A stretch of DNA of 64,000 nucleotides, from contig JAQDAD010000001.1 of NCBI GenBank assembly GCA_027682205.1, positions 310,001 through 374,000 on the forward strand, read 5' to 3'. Source of the DNA: Streptococcaceae bacterium AF54-32pH5A. GTDB lineage: Bacteria; Bacillota; Bacilli; Lactobacillales; Streptococcaceae. A model generated the notes under the pieces. The model ran no database searches. It worked only from the letters and a program-made list of their open reading frames with translations, and was not told the origin of the DNA. How positions within the stretch are numbered: position 1 is the stretch's first letter; each line of letters opens with the position of its first letter. The translations under genes were made by a program, and so were the position numbers. Of this stretch, positions 32,250 through 42,266 are shown one piece after another.

Positions 32250-33917
32250 ATGAACAAAAGTACATTGGCAATTAAAGACATCAAAACGCAGAATTTGGAT
32301 AGTCTGCCAAATAAGATAACCGCACTCTATTGCCGTTTATCCGCTGAAGATGCTAACGAGGGTGAGAGTAATTCGATTTCCAATCAGAAACAAATCCTCG
32401 CTCAAGTATTCTTGCGTGAAAATTTGCCGAGCCCATTCTTCTTCGTAGACGATGGATTTTCAGGTTCGAACGCTCAGCGACCAGATTTTCAACTAATGAT
32501 GAATTTGATTGAGGCTGGTAAAATTCAAGCGGTTGTTGTTAAAGACTTGAGCCGTCTTAGCCGAGGTTATCTCTTAACTGGGCAATTAACTGAACTCACT
32601 TTTCCATCAAAAAATATCCGCTTCATCTCCTTGAACGAAAACTTAGATAGCAACAAACGCAACAGCCAAGACGCCTATCTTGCACCTTTGGTGTCCCTGT
32701 TTAACAACTGGTATTCGCTTCAATGTAGCGAGAAAATTAAGTTGTCTAAACACACCAAGGCGAAAACTGACGAGAAAATCAGCTGGATCGCACCATATGG
32801 TTATCTTAAGAATCCAGACAACCCTAAAGAGTGGTTGGTTGACGACTACGCCAGCCAGATTGTGAAGCGAGTATTTAGGGAATATTTAGCAGGAATATCG
32901 TTAATGGAGATTGCTCGCAGACTTCGGAAAGACAGAATTTTGACTCCTGCTAACTATAAGAAAAAGTTAGGACTTTCGAATTATCGGATTATTGAAACAG
33001 ACCCTTTCTACTGGAAAAATCAGATGATTTACCAGATGCTCGAAAAGGAGGAATACACTGGGGCAACCATCAATCTGAAAACAGCAAAGATTTCCTATAA
33101 ACAACGGAATTGTAAACTACGCCCTCGAGAAGATTGGTTGATTTTTCCAAACGCTCACGAAGCAATTATTTCGAAAGAAGATTTCGAAATGGTTCGAAAA
33201 ATGCTCGGTCATAAGCGAGTTAGTCAGCGATACAATTGGAAAGACAAGCCTGGTCACGAAAATCTATTTGCAGGCTTAGTCTTCTGCGAGAATGGACACA
33301 AGCTTAGTTTTTGTCCACAACAGAAAGACGACGTCAATCTTGACCACTATAAGTGTTACCACCACCGTCGAGCTGGTGATACCTGTTCGGGTTCACATTA
33401 TCTTCGGAAAGAAGTTCTAGAGGAATTGGTTTTGAGAGACCTCCAGCAACTAATCTCAGCTATCCATTTTGATGAGAAACAGCTTCTTGAAAAGCTGAAA
33501 TCTCGCTTTGATATTCGAGAGATTAAGAAACAAGATAGCCTCCGTAAACAGTTATCTCGTTTCAAAAAGCGTTCGAAGGAGTTGGATACTATTATTCAAA
33601 AACTCTATGAAAAGCAACTTCTGGACAAGATCAGCAATGAGAGATTTCGAAAATTGGTGAACAGCTACGAAAGCGAGCAAGCTGAACTCAACCAGCAAAT
33701 TATAAAGCTTCAAGATGTTTTGGTTAGCCAAACTGAATCCAAGGAAAATGTCGACAAATTTATGCAAACCATTCGCCGATACACGAACCTTGAAACCTTG
33801 ACGACTCAGTTAGTGAATGAGCTAATCGACAAAATCATCGTCCATCAGCCAACGGGGCGTGGTAAGAATCGCCAAGTGACGGTTGAACTTCACTACCGAT
33901 TTATCGGAGAATTATGA
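32250..33917 (+). CDS. Large serine recombinase (TnpX/TndX-like integrase)
   Basis: Site-specific recombinase of 555 residues that integrates and excises the element. The N-terminal serine domain starts around ALYCRLSAEDANEGESNSIS with the catalytic serine in RLS. The central recombinase domain includes GAINLKT-type region GATINLKTAKISYK and a zinc ribbon (LVFCENGHKL ... YKCYHHRRAGDTCSG). A C-terminal coiled coil follows (about 410-480). The start is at 32250 with GGAGG five bases before it. It lies 63 bases from the right TATTATACCA copy, the usual placement next to the attachment site. Confidence 0.92.
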   Translation: MNKSTLAIKDIKTQNLDSLPNKITALYCRLSAEDANEGESNSISNQKQILAQVFLRENLPSPFFFVDDGFSGSNAQRPDFQLMMNLIEAGKIQAVVVKDLSRLSRGYLLTGQLTELTFPSKNIRFISLNENLDSNKRNSQDAYLAPLVSLFNNWYSLQCSEKIKLSKHTKAKTDEKISWIAPYGYLKNPDNPKEWLVDDYASQIVKRVFREYLAGISLMEIARRLRKDRILTPANYKKKLGLSNYRIIETDPFYWKNQMIYQMLEKEEYTGATINLKTAKISYKQRNCKLRPREDWLIFPNAHEAIISKEDFEMVRKMLGHKRVSQRYNWKDKPGHENLFAGLVFCENGHKLSFCPQQKDDVNLDHYKCYHHRRAGDTCSGSHYLRKEVLEELVLRDLQQLISAIHFDEKQLLEKLKSRFDIREIKKQDSLRKQLSRFKKRSKELDTIIQKLYEKQLLDKISNERFRKLVNSYESEQAELNQQIIKLQDVLVSQTESKENVDKFMQTIRRYTNLETLTTQLVNELIDKIIVHQPTGRGKNRQVTVELHYRFIGEL

Positions 33918-33979
33918 AACGAGTGAAAGAAAATTCGCTCGCAACCTTTTAACTAATAGACTGCTCAGTGAGGAGTGGT

Positions 33980-33989
33980 TATTATACCA
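33980..33989. repeat. Right copy of the 10-bp direct repeat at the island edge
   Basis: TATTATACCA, matching 17456-17465 in the same orientation. The minus-strand context here (TGGTATAATAA) also looks like an extended -10, possibly the remains of the original tex promoter region. Confidence 0.5.
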
Positions 33990-34110
33990 TAAGGGACAAG
34001 GCTTGTTTCACCTTACCTGTTTTTACCTCTTTGATTATCAAAATAAAAATAATCCCTTTTCCGCAAAATAATAGTATAATAGAGGTAGAATTTAGAAAAG
34101 AGGTAGGCTC

Positions 34111-34242
34111 ATGGCTGTTAAATTTACAAAAACTGATGACTTGGACAAGATGTTTGAAGAATTTGCCAAACTTCCTGACTTAACACAAGTCACTTTTCCT
34201 GATGATAAAGATAAAAAAGAAAAAGTTGAGAAGAAAAAATAG
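34111..34242 (+). CDS. 43-residue protein (core small gene upstream of the permease)
   Basis: MAVKFTKTDDLDKMFEEFAK, then an acidic/basic tail ending KVEKKK. The ribosome site AAGAGG precedes the ATG. I recall similar small proteins in pneumococcal genomes near the permease pair; the first base of the next gene follows its stop codon directly, so it is the first gene of that operon. Function unknown. Confidence 0.75.
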   Translation: MAVKFTKTDDLDKMFEEFAKLPDLTQVTFPDDKDKKEKVEKKK

Positions 34243-35148
34243 ATGATGATTTTCCAATCTCTTCCCCCTAGTGTATTACAAGTGGGAGCTATTTTTCTCT
34301 CCATCATCATCGAAGCCCTTCCTTTTGTACTGATTGGGAGTCTCATTTCCGGCTGGATCGAAGTCTATATCACACCTGGAAAAGTCACTGAATTTCTCCC
34401 TCGCAATCGTTGGGGGAGGATTTTTTTGGGTACCTTCATCGGCTTTCTCTTTCCCTCTTGTGAGTGTGGAATCGTCCCGATTATCAATCGTTTTCTGGAA
34501 AAGAAAGTCCCCAGCTACACGGCCGTTCCCTTTCTGGTGACTGCTCCCATCATCAATCCTATCGTTCTTTTCGCTACATATTCTGCCTTTGGCAATTCAA
34601 TAAAACTTGCCTTTTTGCGAGCGCTGGGAGCTATTGTAATTGCTTTGGTGCTTGGAATTTTCCTAGGATTTTTCTGGAAGGAACCCATTCAAAAAGAGAA
34701 TCCTATCACTTGCCATGAACACAACTTTTCACACTTAAGTCCCACTAGAAAAGGTTTTCAGATCTTTATACAGGCTATTGATGAGTTTTTCGATATGGGG
34801 CGTTACTTGGTCTTTGGCTGTCTCTTTGCGGCTATTGTGCAGGTCTATGTCCCGACTCGGATCTTGACCTCTATCAGTGCTAGTCCAGTCCTTGCGATTC
34901 TCTTGCTCATGTTTCTAGCCTTTCTCCTCTCTCTTTGTAGCGAGGCGGACGCCTTTATCGGTGCTTCTCTCCTCTCGAGCTTCGGCCTAGCGCCAGTCCT
35001 TGCTTTTCTGGTCATTGGCCCCATGCTTGATATCAAAAATCTCCTCATGATGAAACACTATCTCAAAGCGCGCTTCATCTGGCAATTCATGGGCATCGTG
35101 ACAGTGCTTGTCTTGCTTTATTCTTACATGATAGGAGTGATGCTATGA
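34243..35148 (+). CDS. Permease of the UPF0718 (DUF318) type
   Basis: Membrane protein of 301 residues with about eight helices and the family motif FPSCECGIVPI. It works together with the next gene product, forming a putative two-part permease. Substrate unknown, with metal or thiol compounds proposed for relatives because of the conserved cysteines. The next gene starts four bases before its stop. Confidence 0.85.
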   Translation: MMIFQSLPPSVLQVGAIFLSIIIEALPFVLIGSLISGWIEVYITPGKVTEFLPRNRWGRIFLGTFIGFLFPSCECGIVPIINRFLEKKVPSYTAVPFLVTAPIINPIVLFATYSAFGNSIKLAFLRALGAIVIALVLGIFLGFFWKEPIQKENPITCHEHNFSHLSPTRKGFQIFIQAIDEFFDMGRYLVFGCLFAAIVQVYVPTRILTSISASPVLAILLLMFLAFLLSLCSEADAFIGASLLSSFGLAPVLAFLVIGPMLDIKNLLMMKHYLKARFIWQFMGIVTVLVLLYSYMIGVML

Positions 35149-35963
35149 TCCGATTTTTCATTCTACTAGGTTATTTTGCTCTGACCCTGTATCTGCAGCT
35201 ATCTGGCAAGCTCAGCCACTACATCAACCTCCACTATTCCTATCTAGTCTATATTTCCATGATCCTTTCTCTTCTGTTGGCTCTGGTCCAATTCTACATC
35301 TGGATCAAGAAAATCAATTCTCACAGCCATTTGGAAAGTCGTCGAGCTAGATTAATCAGCATCATTTTACTGTCACTACCTCTCTTGATTGGAGTTGCCT
35401 TTCCGACAGTAAGTTTGGACTCGAGAACCGTATCTGCCAAAGGTTATTATTTCCCACTTGCTGAGGGAATCGATACTGCTATTCAGGCAAGCGAAGGAAC
35501 ATCCAGTCAATACCTCAAACCCGATACCAGCACCTATTTTTCCAAATCTGCTTATGAAAAGGAAATGAGGGCTACAGCCGATAAATACCTCTCCCAGTCA
35601 ACCATTCAGGTTACAGATGAAAACTATATGGAGGTCATGGAAGTTCTCTATGACTATCCTCAAGAGTTTGAAGGAAAGAAAATCGAATTTACAGGCTTTG
35701 TTTATAACGATCCTAGCCATCCAGATAGCCAGTTCCTCTTTCGCTTTGGAATCATCCACTGTATCGCAGACTCTGGTGTATATGGACTCCTGACCAAGGG
35801 AAACTCACGCCAGTATTCTGACAATACTTGGATTACCGCTAGAGGAACCCTGACCCTCCACTATCATAAAGAACTCAAACAAAAACTCCCAACACTGGAA
35901 GTTGAGAGTTTCACAAAAGTAGACAAACCAGAAAATCCTTACGTTTATCGCGTGTTTCAATAA
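35145..35963 (+). CDS. TIGR03943-family permease partner protein
   Basis: Protein of 272 residues with N-terminal membrane helices (about residues 1-90) and an extracytoplasmic C-terminal domain with FTGFVYNDPSHPDSQFLF. The family always accompanies a DUF318 permease. The start overlaps the permease stop (ATGATC at 35145). A terminator follows at 35981. Confidence 0.85.
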   Translation: MIRFFILLGYFALTLYLQLSGKLSHYINLHYSYLVYISMILSLLLALVQFYIWIKKINSHSHLESRRARLISIILLSLPLLIGVAFPTVSLDSRTVSAKGYYFPLAEGIDTAIQASEGTSSQYLKPDTSTYFSKSAYEKEMRATADKYLSQSTIQVTDENYMEVMEVLYDYPQEFEGKKIEFTGFVYNDPSHPDSQFLFRFGIIHCIADSGVYGLLTKGNSRQYSDNTWITARGTLTLHYHKELKQKLPTLEVESFTKVDKPENPYVYRVFQ

Positions 35964-35980
35964 AAAATAACCCAGCAACA

Positions 35981-36014
35981 GACAAATTACTTTTCAAAGT
36001 AGCTTGTCTTTTTT
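35981..36014 (+). terminator. Terminator of the permease operon
   Basis: GACAA..TTACTTT/AAAGTA..TTGTC stem with an internal mismatch, followed by TTTTTTG. Confidence 0.8.
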
Positions 36015-36190
36015 GTTCTCCTAGTTCAACAAAATCAACACACAACCTTTCAAACAATAGAAAAAGTCCCAAGAAATAAGATTTCTCGAGACCATAAAAA
36101 TGTTAACAAGATAGGGTTGACAATCATCACATATCATAGCTTAACTGCAATAGAGTTGTGATAGAAAACGTTGATTTACTAGATAAAATA

Positions 36191-36247
36191 AAACTCATAT
36201 TAAACTGAATATTTCAGTTTCTTACTGGCATAAAGCTATTTGAGTTT
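36191..36247 (-). terminator. Nested terminator after the aromatic peptide gene
   Basis: Minus strand: outer stem AAACTCA/TGAGTTT, inner stem AAACTGAA/TTCAGTTT, followed by TATTTTATC. It closes the transcript of the 16-residue peptide gene. From 36015 to 36190 I see no ORF or repeat I can support. Confidence 0.65.
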
Positions 36248-36270
36248 AATTTAACAACCACTAACCTCTA

Positions 36271-36321
36271 TTAACGCCACCAAATGCTGAACCAAAAACG
36301 GAAGTAGTATCCAAAGAACAT
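36271..36321 (-). CDS. 16-residue aromatic peptide
   Basis: MFFGYYFRFWFSIWWR: 10 of 16 residues are Phe, Tyr or Trp. The gene has all parts of a transcription unit: TTGCAA-N17-TATAAT, an AAAGGAGG ribosome site nine bases before the ATG, and a nested terminator after it. The C-terminal WW recalls short hydrophobic signal peptides of Rgg-type systems, but no rgg gene is near. It could also be an RNA with a chance reading frame. Confidence 0.5.
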   Translation of the reverse strand: MFFGYYFRFWFSIWWR

Positions 36322-36353
36322 AATGTGCACCTCCTTTTACAAAACGTTTTTCC

Positions 36354-36382
36354 ATCTCAACTATATTATATATTTTCTTGTG
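36354..36382 (-). promoter_or_regulatory. Promoter of the aromatic peptide gene
   Basis: Minus strand TTGCAA, 17-base spacer, TATAAT, about 40-70 bases before the peptide start. From here to the ribF stop (36650) there is no ORF that I can support. Confidence 0.7.
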
Positions 36383-36649
36383 GAGAATTGCAAATTTTTT
36401 TCAGTCAAATTACTAGCTTTTTTCAAAAAATTATGATAAGACACAAAATTTTATATTTAAAATAGTTATTTACTTTCGGTTTCTGTAAAATGAAGAAATG
36501 ATAAAAATAGACTATCTTCATATTCCTTAGTTTTTCCCTCAAAATAGTCGTTGCAAGAGTGTTACCCTAATCTATGTTAAGTATATATTGAGACCGCTCT
36601 TCTCTTCGTATTCCCAAATATTTCTATACTTCAGTTTTTCTTTGTTCTC

Positions 36650-37585
36650 TTAGATAACAGACTCTCCATCCTTCCAGTTTCGAGCAATCTCTTCGTCTTT
36701 CTGGAGTTGGTCTACCAGCTCATCTACGGAGTCAAATTTGACCATATCACGGACACGATCCAGCCAGTAGACAATGACTGTCTCACCGTAAATATCGTCT
36801 GAAAAATCGAAAATATTGACTTCAAAACGTGGCTCTTCTCCATCAAAGGTGACATTTTTGCCAACACTCGCCATGCCACGATATCTTTGCCGTTGCACCT
36901 CGACATCGACTACATAGACACCATCTGCTGGCATGTAGGTTCGATCTCTTAGGACCAGATTGGCTGTTGGATAACCGATAGTACGCCCACGAGCATTTCC
37001 ATGAACGACCATCCCACGAGATGGGAGCGGTGTGCCGAGCAGGTGCTTGACTTCCTTGACATCTCCATCAAGAATAGCCTGACGAATCCGTGTGGAACTA
37101 ATCTTGCCCTTTTCATCCTCGACTGGAGAAACAATAATGATCTCTCCATCAAAATAATCCTTCAGATCATCCGCAGTTTTCTTATCAGAACCAAAAGTAT
37201 AGTCAAATCCTGCCACAATGATAGCTGGTTTTAAAGCCTTGATGTAGGTATCAAAGAACTCTTGACCCGTTAAACTAGCAAATTTGCTACTAAAGTCAAG
37301 TAAGAAGAGAGCCTCTACTCCATGCCACTTCATCTTGTGCTCCCGTTCCTCGTGATTGACGATGTGGAGCATGAGCTCAGGTTGATAAGGTTGTAAGGCA
37401 AGTTTTGGCGACTCTGTAAAGGTCATCACGACAACCGGCAGATAATCCTTCATAGAAGCCTTACTGGCTACTTCAAAGAGTTTCTGATGCCCCTTGTGGA
37501 TGCCATCAAAATAACCTAGTACAAGGACTGTTTTCCCTGGTACTGCAATATCTTTTTCGTTCTTAATAGGTACTGTTGTAATCAT
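36650..37585 (-). CDS. ribF: Bifunctional riboflavin kinase/FAD synthetase RibF
   Basis: Makes FMN and FAD from riboflavin. The N-terminal adenylyltransferase domain has GYFDGIHKGHQ; the C-terminal kinase domain has NARGRTIGYPTANL. The length of 311 residues is normal for the family. It is transcribed alone between two gaps. No FMN riboswitch is visible upstream (37586-37728 is short). Confidence 0.95.
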   Translation of the reverse strand: MITTVPIKNEKDIAVPGKTVLVLGYFDGIHKGHQKLFEVASKASMKDYLPVVVMTFTESPKLALQPYQPELMLHIVNHEEREHKMKWHGVEALFLLDFSSKFASLTGQEFFDTYIKALKPAIIVAGFDYTFGSDKKTADDLKDYFDGEIIIVSPVEDEKGKISSTRIRQAILDGDVKEVKHLLGTPLPSRGMVVHGNARGRTIGYPTANLVLRDRTYMPADGVYVVDVEVQRQRYRGMASVGKNVTFDGEEPRFEVNIFDFSDDIYGETVIVYWLDRVRDMVKFDSVDELVDQLQKDEEIARNWKDGESVI

Positions 37586-37688
37586 GAAACTATTATATCA
37601 TAGAGAAAGTCTTTTCGCTAAGAGGAAATCCCAAATGTCGTTTTTTGCGCCTGAACTGACCTTAAGAGAAAATTTAGTACTTTAGTTT

Positions 37689-37718
37689 TAAAAAATAGCA
37701 CCTCCTAAGAGATGCTAT
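37689..37718 (-). terminator. Terminator of the rnc-smc operon
   Basis: Minus strand stem ATAGCA..CTC/GAG..TGCTAT with a 4-base loop, followed by TTTTTTAAAAC. Confidence 0.82.
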
Positions 37719-37728
37719 CATTTGGTAA

Positions 37729-40700
37729 CTAGTCTATTGTTTCTTCTAAATCTTTTAATTTAACCGAAACAATCTTAGAAACACCTGATTCTTGCATGGT
37801 AACCCCATAGATAGAGTCCGCTGCTGCCATCGTCCCCTTACGGTGGGTTACGACGATAAACTGGCTGTCCTTGTCAAAGCGGTTGAGGTAATCCCCAAAA
37901 CGTTTGACATTGGCTTCGTCCAGCGCCGCCTCTACCTCGTCCAAGATAACAAAAGGAATGGTCTTAACACGGATAATGGAGAAGAGCAGAGCCAGAGCAG
38001 ATAGGGCTTTTTCACCACCACTCATGAGGTTGAGAGATTGGATTTTCTTACCTGGTGGTTGGACAGAAATCTCCACACCAGCTGTTAAAAGATCGCCCTC
38101 AGTCAATATCAAGTCTGCCTGACCGCCGCCAAACATCTGTCTAAAGGTCACTTTAAAGGACTCACGAATAGCCTCAAAGGTTGATTTAAAGCGTTCCTTA
38201 ACCTCATCATTCATCTCTGTAATGGTCTCAAGGAGTAGGTTTTTCGCAGACAAAATATCATCTCGTTGACTATTGAGGAAGGCCAGACGGTTGTGAACTT
38301 CTTCGTACTGGTCAATAGCATCTAAATTGACAGGACCCAGCGAACGAATAGCCTTCTCTAAATCCTTAACCTCTTGCTCCGCCAGATTGAGATTTTCCAG
38401 TTCATGAGCCTTTTCTAGCGCCTCTGTGTAACTGATCTGGTACTGGTCTGTTAACTGACCTTGTAGATGGCGCAAGCGTTCGCTGACCTTTTCCTTCTTA
38501 GCTTCAGCACGTGTTTGCTTGCGAATCCACTCTTCATTCTGCTGGCGAGCCTGGTCCAAATGGCTGGCAATATCATCCAGCTGGCCTTCGATATCATCCA
38601 ACTCAAACTGCTTACGAATCAAACCTTGTTGGAGGTTTGTTTTCTGAGTTTTGGCCTCTTCCACCTGCTGACTTAGCAAATCCGTATCCACTTTCTCAAG
38701 ATTATCAACCTTTTCTTGGAGGAGACGCTGAATCTCCTCTTGCTCGATATCCAGATTATCCAGTTCCTTGCCTAAGCGTTCAATATCAGTCACTTCGTAC
38801 CGCTTTTGTCCTTGCAGTTCTGACTTAAGCAAGCGTGCTTGCGCTACTTGTTCCTGCAAGTTTTGATAGCGTTCTTGAATAGCGTTTTTGTTAGACTTAA
38901 TTTCTTCAATCTCAGCTTCCAGATTTTGCTTTTCACTGGCAATAGTAGCAAGGCGCTCTTGGCATTTTTCCTTGTCCGCTTGCCAATCTCCTTCAGAAAG
39001 ACGATTTAATTCCTCTTCTTGAAGTTTCCAAAGCGTTCCCAGTTCTTCGACCTGCTGATTGGTTTGTTGATAAGCGAGGAACAAGCCTTGCTCATGGATA
39101 CGAGCTTGCTCACCCTGAGATTTGATGGCTTCTAATCTTTCTGTTAATACTGCCATCTCGTCTTGCAAGGTCTTCAAAGTCGCTTCTTCTAAACTCAGAC
39201 TAGCTTCTTCTTCAGCAATTTCTTTTTGTAATTGCTCCAGTTCAGGCTTGATGAAGATACTGTTATTTTGGCGATTGGCACCACCCGCGTAGGAACCACC
39301 TGTGCGCAACTCTGTCCCATCCAGTGTCACCATACGAACCTGGTAACGAACTTGGCGAGCAGCTGCACGCGCATGTTCTACGGTGTCAAAGATAGCCGTC
39401 GTAGCTAGCAAATTCTTGAAAATGGCTTCCAGTCTCTTATCAAACGACACCAAGTCAGCAGCCATACCAAGAAAGCCTGGACTTGATGCGATAGCATCTT
39501 GATTCTGACTAGAAATCGTACGAGCTTTGATAGTCGTCAACGGAAGGAAGGTTGCACGACCAGATCTGTTGCGCTTGAGGAAATCAATGGCCTTAGTCGC
39601 CGCTTTCTCATCTTCTACGATAATGTGCTGACTGCTGGCTCCAAGCGCAATTTCTAGGGCAGTTTGATAATGAACATCAAAAGTCAGATGCTCACTGACT
39701 GCACCAATAATCCCACCTAGGCGATCTTTTTCTTGGAGAACACTCTTAACACCCGCGTAAAAGTTGCTATGATTTCTAAGGATATTCTCTAAACTCTGGG
39801 CTCTAGCCTGTTTGTTTTTGAGACTATCCAGATGGTCAAAGAGTTGGCTCTGCTGGGCTTGGTAAGAAACTTTCTGCTCCTCTTGTTCTTTGGCACCAGC
39901 TTGGTAGTCTGCCAATAATTTCTGAACCTGCTCCTTGGCAGATTCAAGCTCAGTCTTTTGCTGACTTGCTTTTTCTTTAGCTGTGGCCAGTTGTTCTTTC
40001 AGTTTCTCAAGTTGATCTGCTTGTTTTTGAGATAGCTGACGGCTGTTCTCTAGTTCATTCTCGATGCGGGTCAGTTGGTTTGAGACATCCGCTTCTTCTT
40101 GTAAAAGAGCGACAAAGCGTTCACGCAAGAGCTCAATCATCTGGTCAGGATCATCTGAAAAAGCTAGCAATTCTGCTTCTAAACGATTGAGTTCCTTGTT
40201 GTTTTCAGCTAGACTTTCCTCTAACTGTGCCAAGTTCGCTTCTTTTTCAGCCTTCTCTGTACTTAGAGTCTTTCTCTTATCTTCTAAAGATGCCAAACGG
40301 GCTTGTGCTTCTTGTTGATTGAGAGCAACTTGCTCAGATTCCAACTTCGATAGGGCTAATTTTCGCTCTAAATCACTTATCAGATTCGTCAGATCCATCA
40401 AGCTCCCTTGGTCTTTAGACATTTGAGCTTGGAGATCTTGGCGTTTCTTTTTAAGACTTTGATTTTCTTCTTCTAACTCTTCACGCTTTTGGTAATAGCT
40501 AGTCAAAAGTTCCTGAACCTGAGTTAGTTCTTCTTCCGTCAGCTCTAGTTCAGCCTTATTTTCCTTGATTTGGGCAACCAGTACATCCAAGTAAATAGCC
40601 TTGCGTTGACCATCCAGGTCGAGAAACTTACGAGCATTCTCAGCTTGTTTGGCAAGAGGCTTGATTTGATTATCCAACTCATAGATAATATCCTCTAAAC

Positions 40701-41268
40701 GGTCTAGATTATCTTGAGTTTGTTGCAGTTTGCTCTCTGTTTCTTTTCTACGAGTCTTGTATTTCAAAACTCCTGCAGCTTCTTCAAAAATAGCTCGACG
40801 TTCTTCAGGCTTGGAATTAAAAATCTCCTCAACCTTCCCTTGAGAAATGATCGAAAAGGAATCCCGTCCCAGACCTGTATCCAAGAAAAGGTCGTGTACA
40901 TCACGCAGACGAACTTTCTTGCCATCAATTCGATACTCACTATCTCCACTACGATAGATATGGCGTTCTACCTTGATTTCTTGTCCTGCATCCTTGATAA
41001 AACCGTCTTCATTATCCAAAGTCACGACAACAGAGGCATAATTGAGAGGTTTACGGCTTTCAGTCCCAGCAAAAATGACATCGGGCATCTTGCCACCACG
41101 AAGGCTTTTGACACTAGACTCCCCCAAGGCCCATCGCAGACTTTCTGTGATATTTGACTTTCCAGATCCATTTGGCCCAACGACAGCTGTCACACCTTGG
41201 TCAAAGACGACTTTGGTCTTGTCAGCAAAGGACTTGAATCCCTGAATCTCAATTTCCTTTAAATACAT
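37729..41268 (-). CDS. smc: Chromosome segregation ATPase SMC
   Basis: SMC protein of 1179 residues, core of the condensin complex with ScpA and ScpB. Walker A GPNGSGKS is at 32-39; long coiled coils flank a hinge (about 510-640); the ABC signature [12 protein letters not shown] and Walker [14 protein letters not shown] are near the C-terminus. It overlaps the 3' end of rnc by 10 bases, a conserved pairing in streptococci. Confidence 0.97.
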   Translation of the reverse strand: MYLKEIEIQGFKSFADKTKVVFDQGVTAVVGPNGSGKSNITESLRWALGESSVKSLRGGKMPDVIFAGTESRKPLNYASVVVTLDNEDGFIKDAGQEIKVERHIYRSGDSEYRIDGKKVRLRDVHDLFLDTGLGRDSFSIISQGKVEEIFNSKPEERRAIFEEAAGVLKYKTRRKETESKLQQTQDNLDRLEDIIYELDNQIKPLAKQAENARKFLDLDGQRKAIYLDVLVAQIKENKAELELTEEELTQVQELLTSYYQKREELEEENQSLKKKRQDLQAQMSKDQGSLMDLTNLISDLERKLALSKLESEQVALNQQEAQARLASLEDKRKTLSTEKAEKEANLAQLEESLAENNKELNRLEAELLAFSDDPDQMIELLRERFVALLQEEADVSNQLTRIENELENSRQLSQKQADQLEKLKEQLATAKEKASQQKTELESAKEQVQKLLADYQAGAKEQEEQKVSYQAQQSQLFDHLDSLKNKQARAQSLENILRNHSNFYAGVKSVLQEKDRLGGIIGAVSEHLTFDVHYQTALEIALGASSQHIIVEDEKAATKAIDFLKRNRSGRATFLPLTTIKARTISSQNQDAIASSPGFLGMAADLVSFDKRLEAIFKNLLATTAIFDTVEHARAAARQVRYQVRMVTLDGTELRTGGSYAGGANRQNNSIFIKPELEQLQKEIAEEEASLSLEEATLKTLQDEMAVLTERLEAIKSQGEQARIHEQGLFLAYQQTNQQVEELGTLWKLQEEELNRLSEGDWQADKEKCQERLATIASEKQNLEAEIEEIKSNKNAIQERYQNLQEQVAQARLLKSELQGQKRYEVTDIERLGKELDNLDIEQEEIQRLLQEKVDNLEKVDTDLLSQQVEEAKTQKTNLQQGLIRKQFELDDIEGQLDDIASHLDQARQQNEEWIRKQTRAEAKKEKVSERLRHLQGQLTDQYQISYTEALEKAHELENLNLAEQEVKDLEKAIRSLGPVNLDAIDQYEEVHNRLAFLNSQRDDILSAKNLLLETITEMNDEVKERFKSTFEAIRESFKVTFRQMFGGGQADLILTEGDLLTAGVEISVQPPGKKIQSLNLMSGGEKALSALALLFSIIRVKTIPFVILDEVEAALDEANVKRFGDYLNRFDKDSQFIVVTHRKGTMAAADSIYGVTMQESGVSKIVSVKLKDLEETID

Positions 41269-41957
41269 GAATCCAGCCCCTTCTCAACGGCATTTTTTGC
41301 AGCCTCTTGCTCTGCTAATTTTTTAGAACGGCCTTGACCTTTTCCGATGCTCTTTCCTTCAACCAGAACTTCTACATCAAAAACCTTATCATGAGCAGGT
41401 CCTGTCTCAGAGATAACCTGGTAGCGAATGTCCACATCCCCATTGACCTGAAGCAACTCTTGCAGGTGTGTCTTATAATCCTTAATCATTTCAAAGTCAC
41501 CTGCTTCCACCTTGGGAATCATGACCTGATAGATAAACTCTTTTACCCTAGCCACATCCTTGTCTAAAAGCAAAGCACCCAGAAAGGCTTCAAAAGCATC
41601 ACCAAGAATGGTGTCACGATTGCGCCCACCAGACTTTTCTTCCCCTTTTCCTAGCTTGATAAACTGATCAAACTGGCAATCACGCGCAAAACCAGCCAAA
41701 CTCTCCTCACGGACAATCATGGCACGGAGTTTGGACAAATCGCCCTCTGGCTTCTTAGGATATTTTTTATACAGGTATTCTGAAATCAATAATTGCAGAA
41801 CAGCGTCTCCTAAAAATTCCAAGCGCTCATTGTGTGAAATTTTTAAGAGGCGGTGCTCATTGGCATAACTCGTATGAGTAAAGGCCGTTTCCAGTAGCTT
41901 TTTGTCTGCAAATTCGATTGCAAAACGCTTCTTCAGTACAGTTTGTAATTCTTTCAT
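41259..41957 (-). CDS. rnc: Ribonuclease III
   Basis: Double-strand RNA endonuclease of 232 residues that matures rRNA and processes mRNA and sRNA duplexes. The signature [14 protein letters not shown] lies in the N-terminal endonuclease domain. The dsRNA-binding domain ([20 protein letters not shown] ... [13 protein letters not shown]) is complete. It shares a transcript with smc. Confidence 0.97.
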   Translation of the reverse strand: MKELQTVLKKRFAIEFADKKLLETAFTHTSYANEHRLLKISHNERLEFLGDAVLQLLISEYLYKKYPKKPEGDLSKLRAMIVREESLAGFARDCQFDQFIKLGKGEEKSGGRNRDTILGDAFEAFLGALLLDKDVARVKEFIYQVMIPKVEAGDFEMIKDYKTHLQELLQVNGDVDIRYQVISETGPAHDKVFDVEVLVEGKSIGKGQGRSKKLAEQEAAKNAVEKGLDSCI

Positions 41958-42090
41958 ACCAACCTCTTTCTAATAATTACGATCCTTTCTATTATAACAA
42001 AAAAAGCTCTCTGAGTCACTTTAAAATGGAACTGGAGGGAATTTGGCATTTTTTAGAAGAAAATTTTCAATTTTAAGGGCAGTATAAAGA

Positions 42091-42115
42091 AAAAGCCTTA
42101 TTTAAAGGCTTTTTT
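42091..42115 (-). terminator. Terminator of the tRNA-Arg transcript
   Basis: AAAAAGCCTT/AAGGCTTTTT, 5-base loop; 13 bases beyond the tRNA 3' end in its reading direction. Confidence 0.9.
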
Positions 42116-42127
42116 AGGCTATTTACA

Positions 42128-42199
42128 TCCACCCTGAGGGAATCGAACCCCCATCTTAAGAACCGGAATCTTACGTGATATCCATTACACTAAGGGTGG
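42128..42199 (-). tRNA. tRNA-Arg (anticodon CCG)
   Basis: Cloverleaf of 72 bases on the minus strand: acceptor CCACCCT/AGGGTGG with discriminator A, anticodon stem TAAGA/TCTTA with loop TTCCGGT giving anticodon CCG, and T-arm GGGGGTTCGATTCCCTC. No CCA is encoded. It reads the rare codon CGG. Single tRNA gene, not in an rRNA cluster. Confidence 0.95.
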
Positions 42200-42266
42200 A
42201 AACTTGTTTTATTATAACAGAAATTTGCTCTAATAACAAGTTTTTTATGAGTTGAGTATGCGTCCA

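Larger units (their letters stand above)
17466..33979. mobile_element. Accessory genomic island between tex and the 43-residue gene at 34111
   Basis: About 16.5 kb of genes not expected in the core order, bounded by TATTATACCA repeats. The right end carries a large serine recombinase 63 bases from the repeat. Right part (about 25,700-33,979): mobilisation and recombination genes, with codon use rich in TCG and CGA unlike the flanks. Left part: ATPase/DUF6414 pair, ATPase-zinc ribbon operon, LPXTG protein with an invertase-like recombinase, and unknown genes. Whether the left part is cargo of the same element or a separate older insertion cannot be decided by eye. Confidence 0.65.

Noticed and set aside
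17456..33989. TATTATACCA repeats as certain attachment sites
   Set aside because: Kept only as a moderate call: the motif is also a common extended -10 sequence in streptococci, so the identity could be coincidental.
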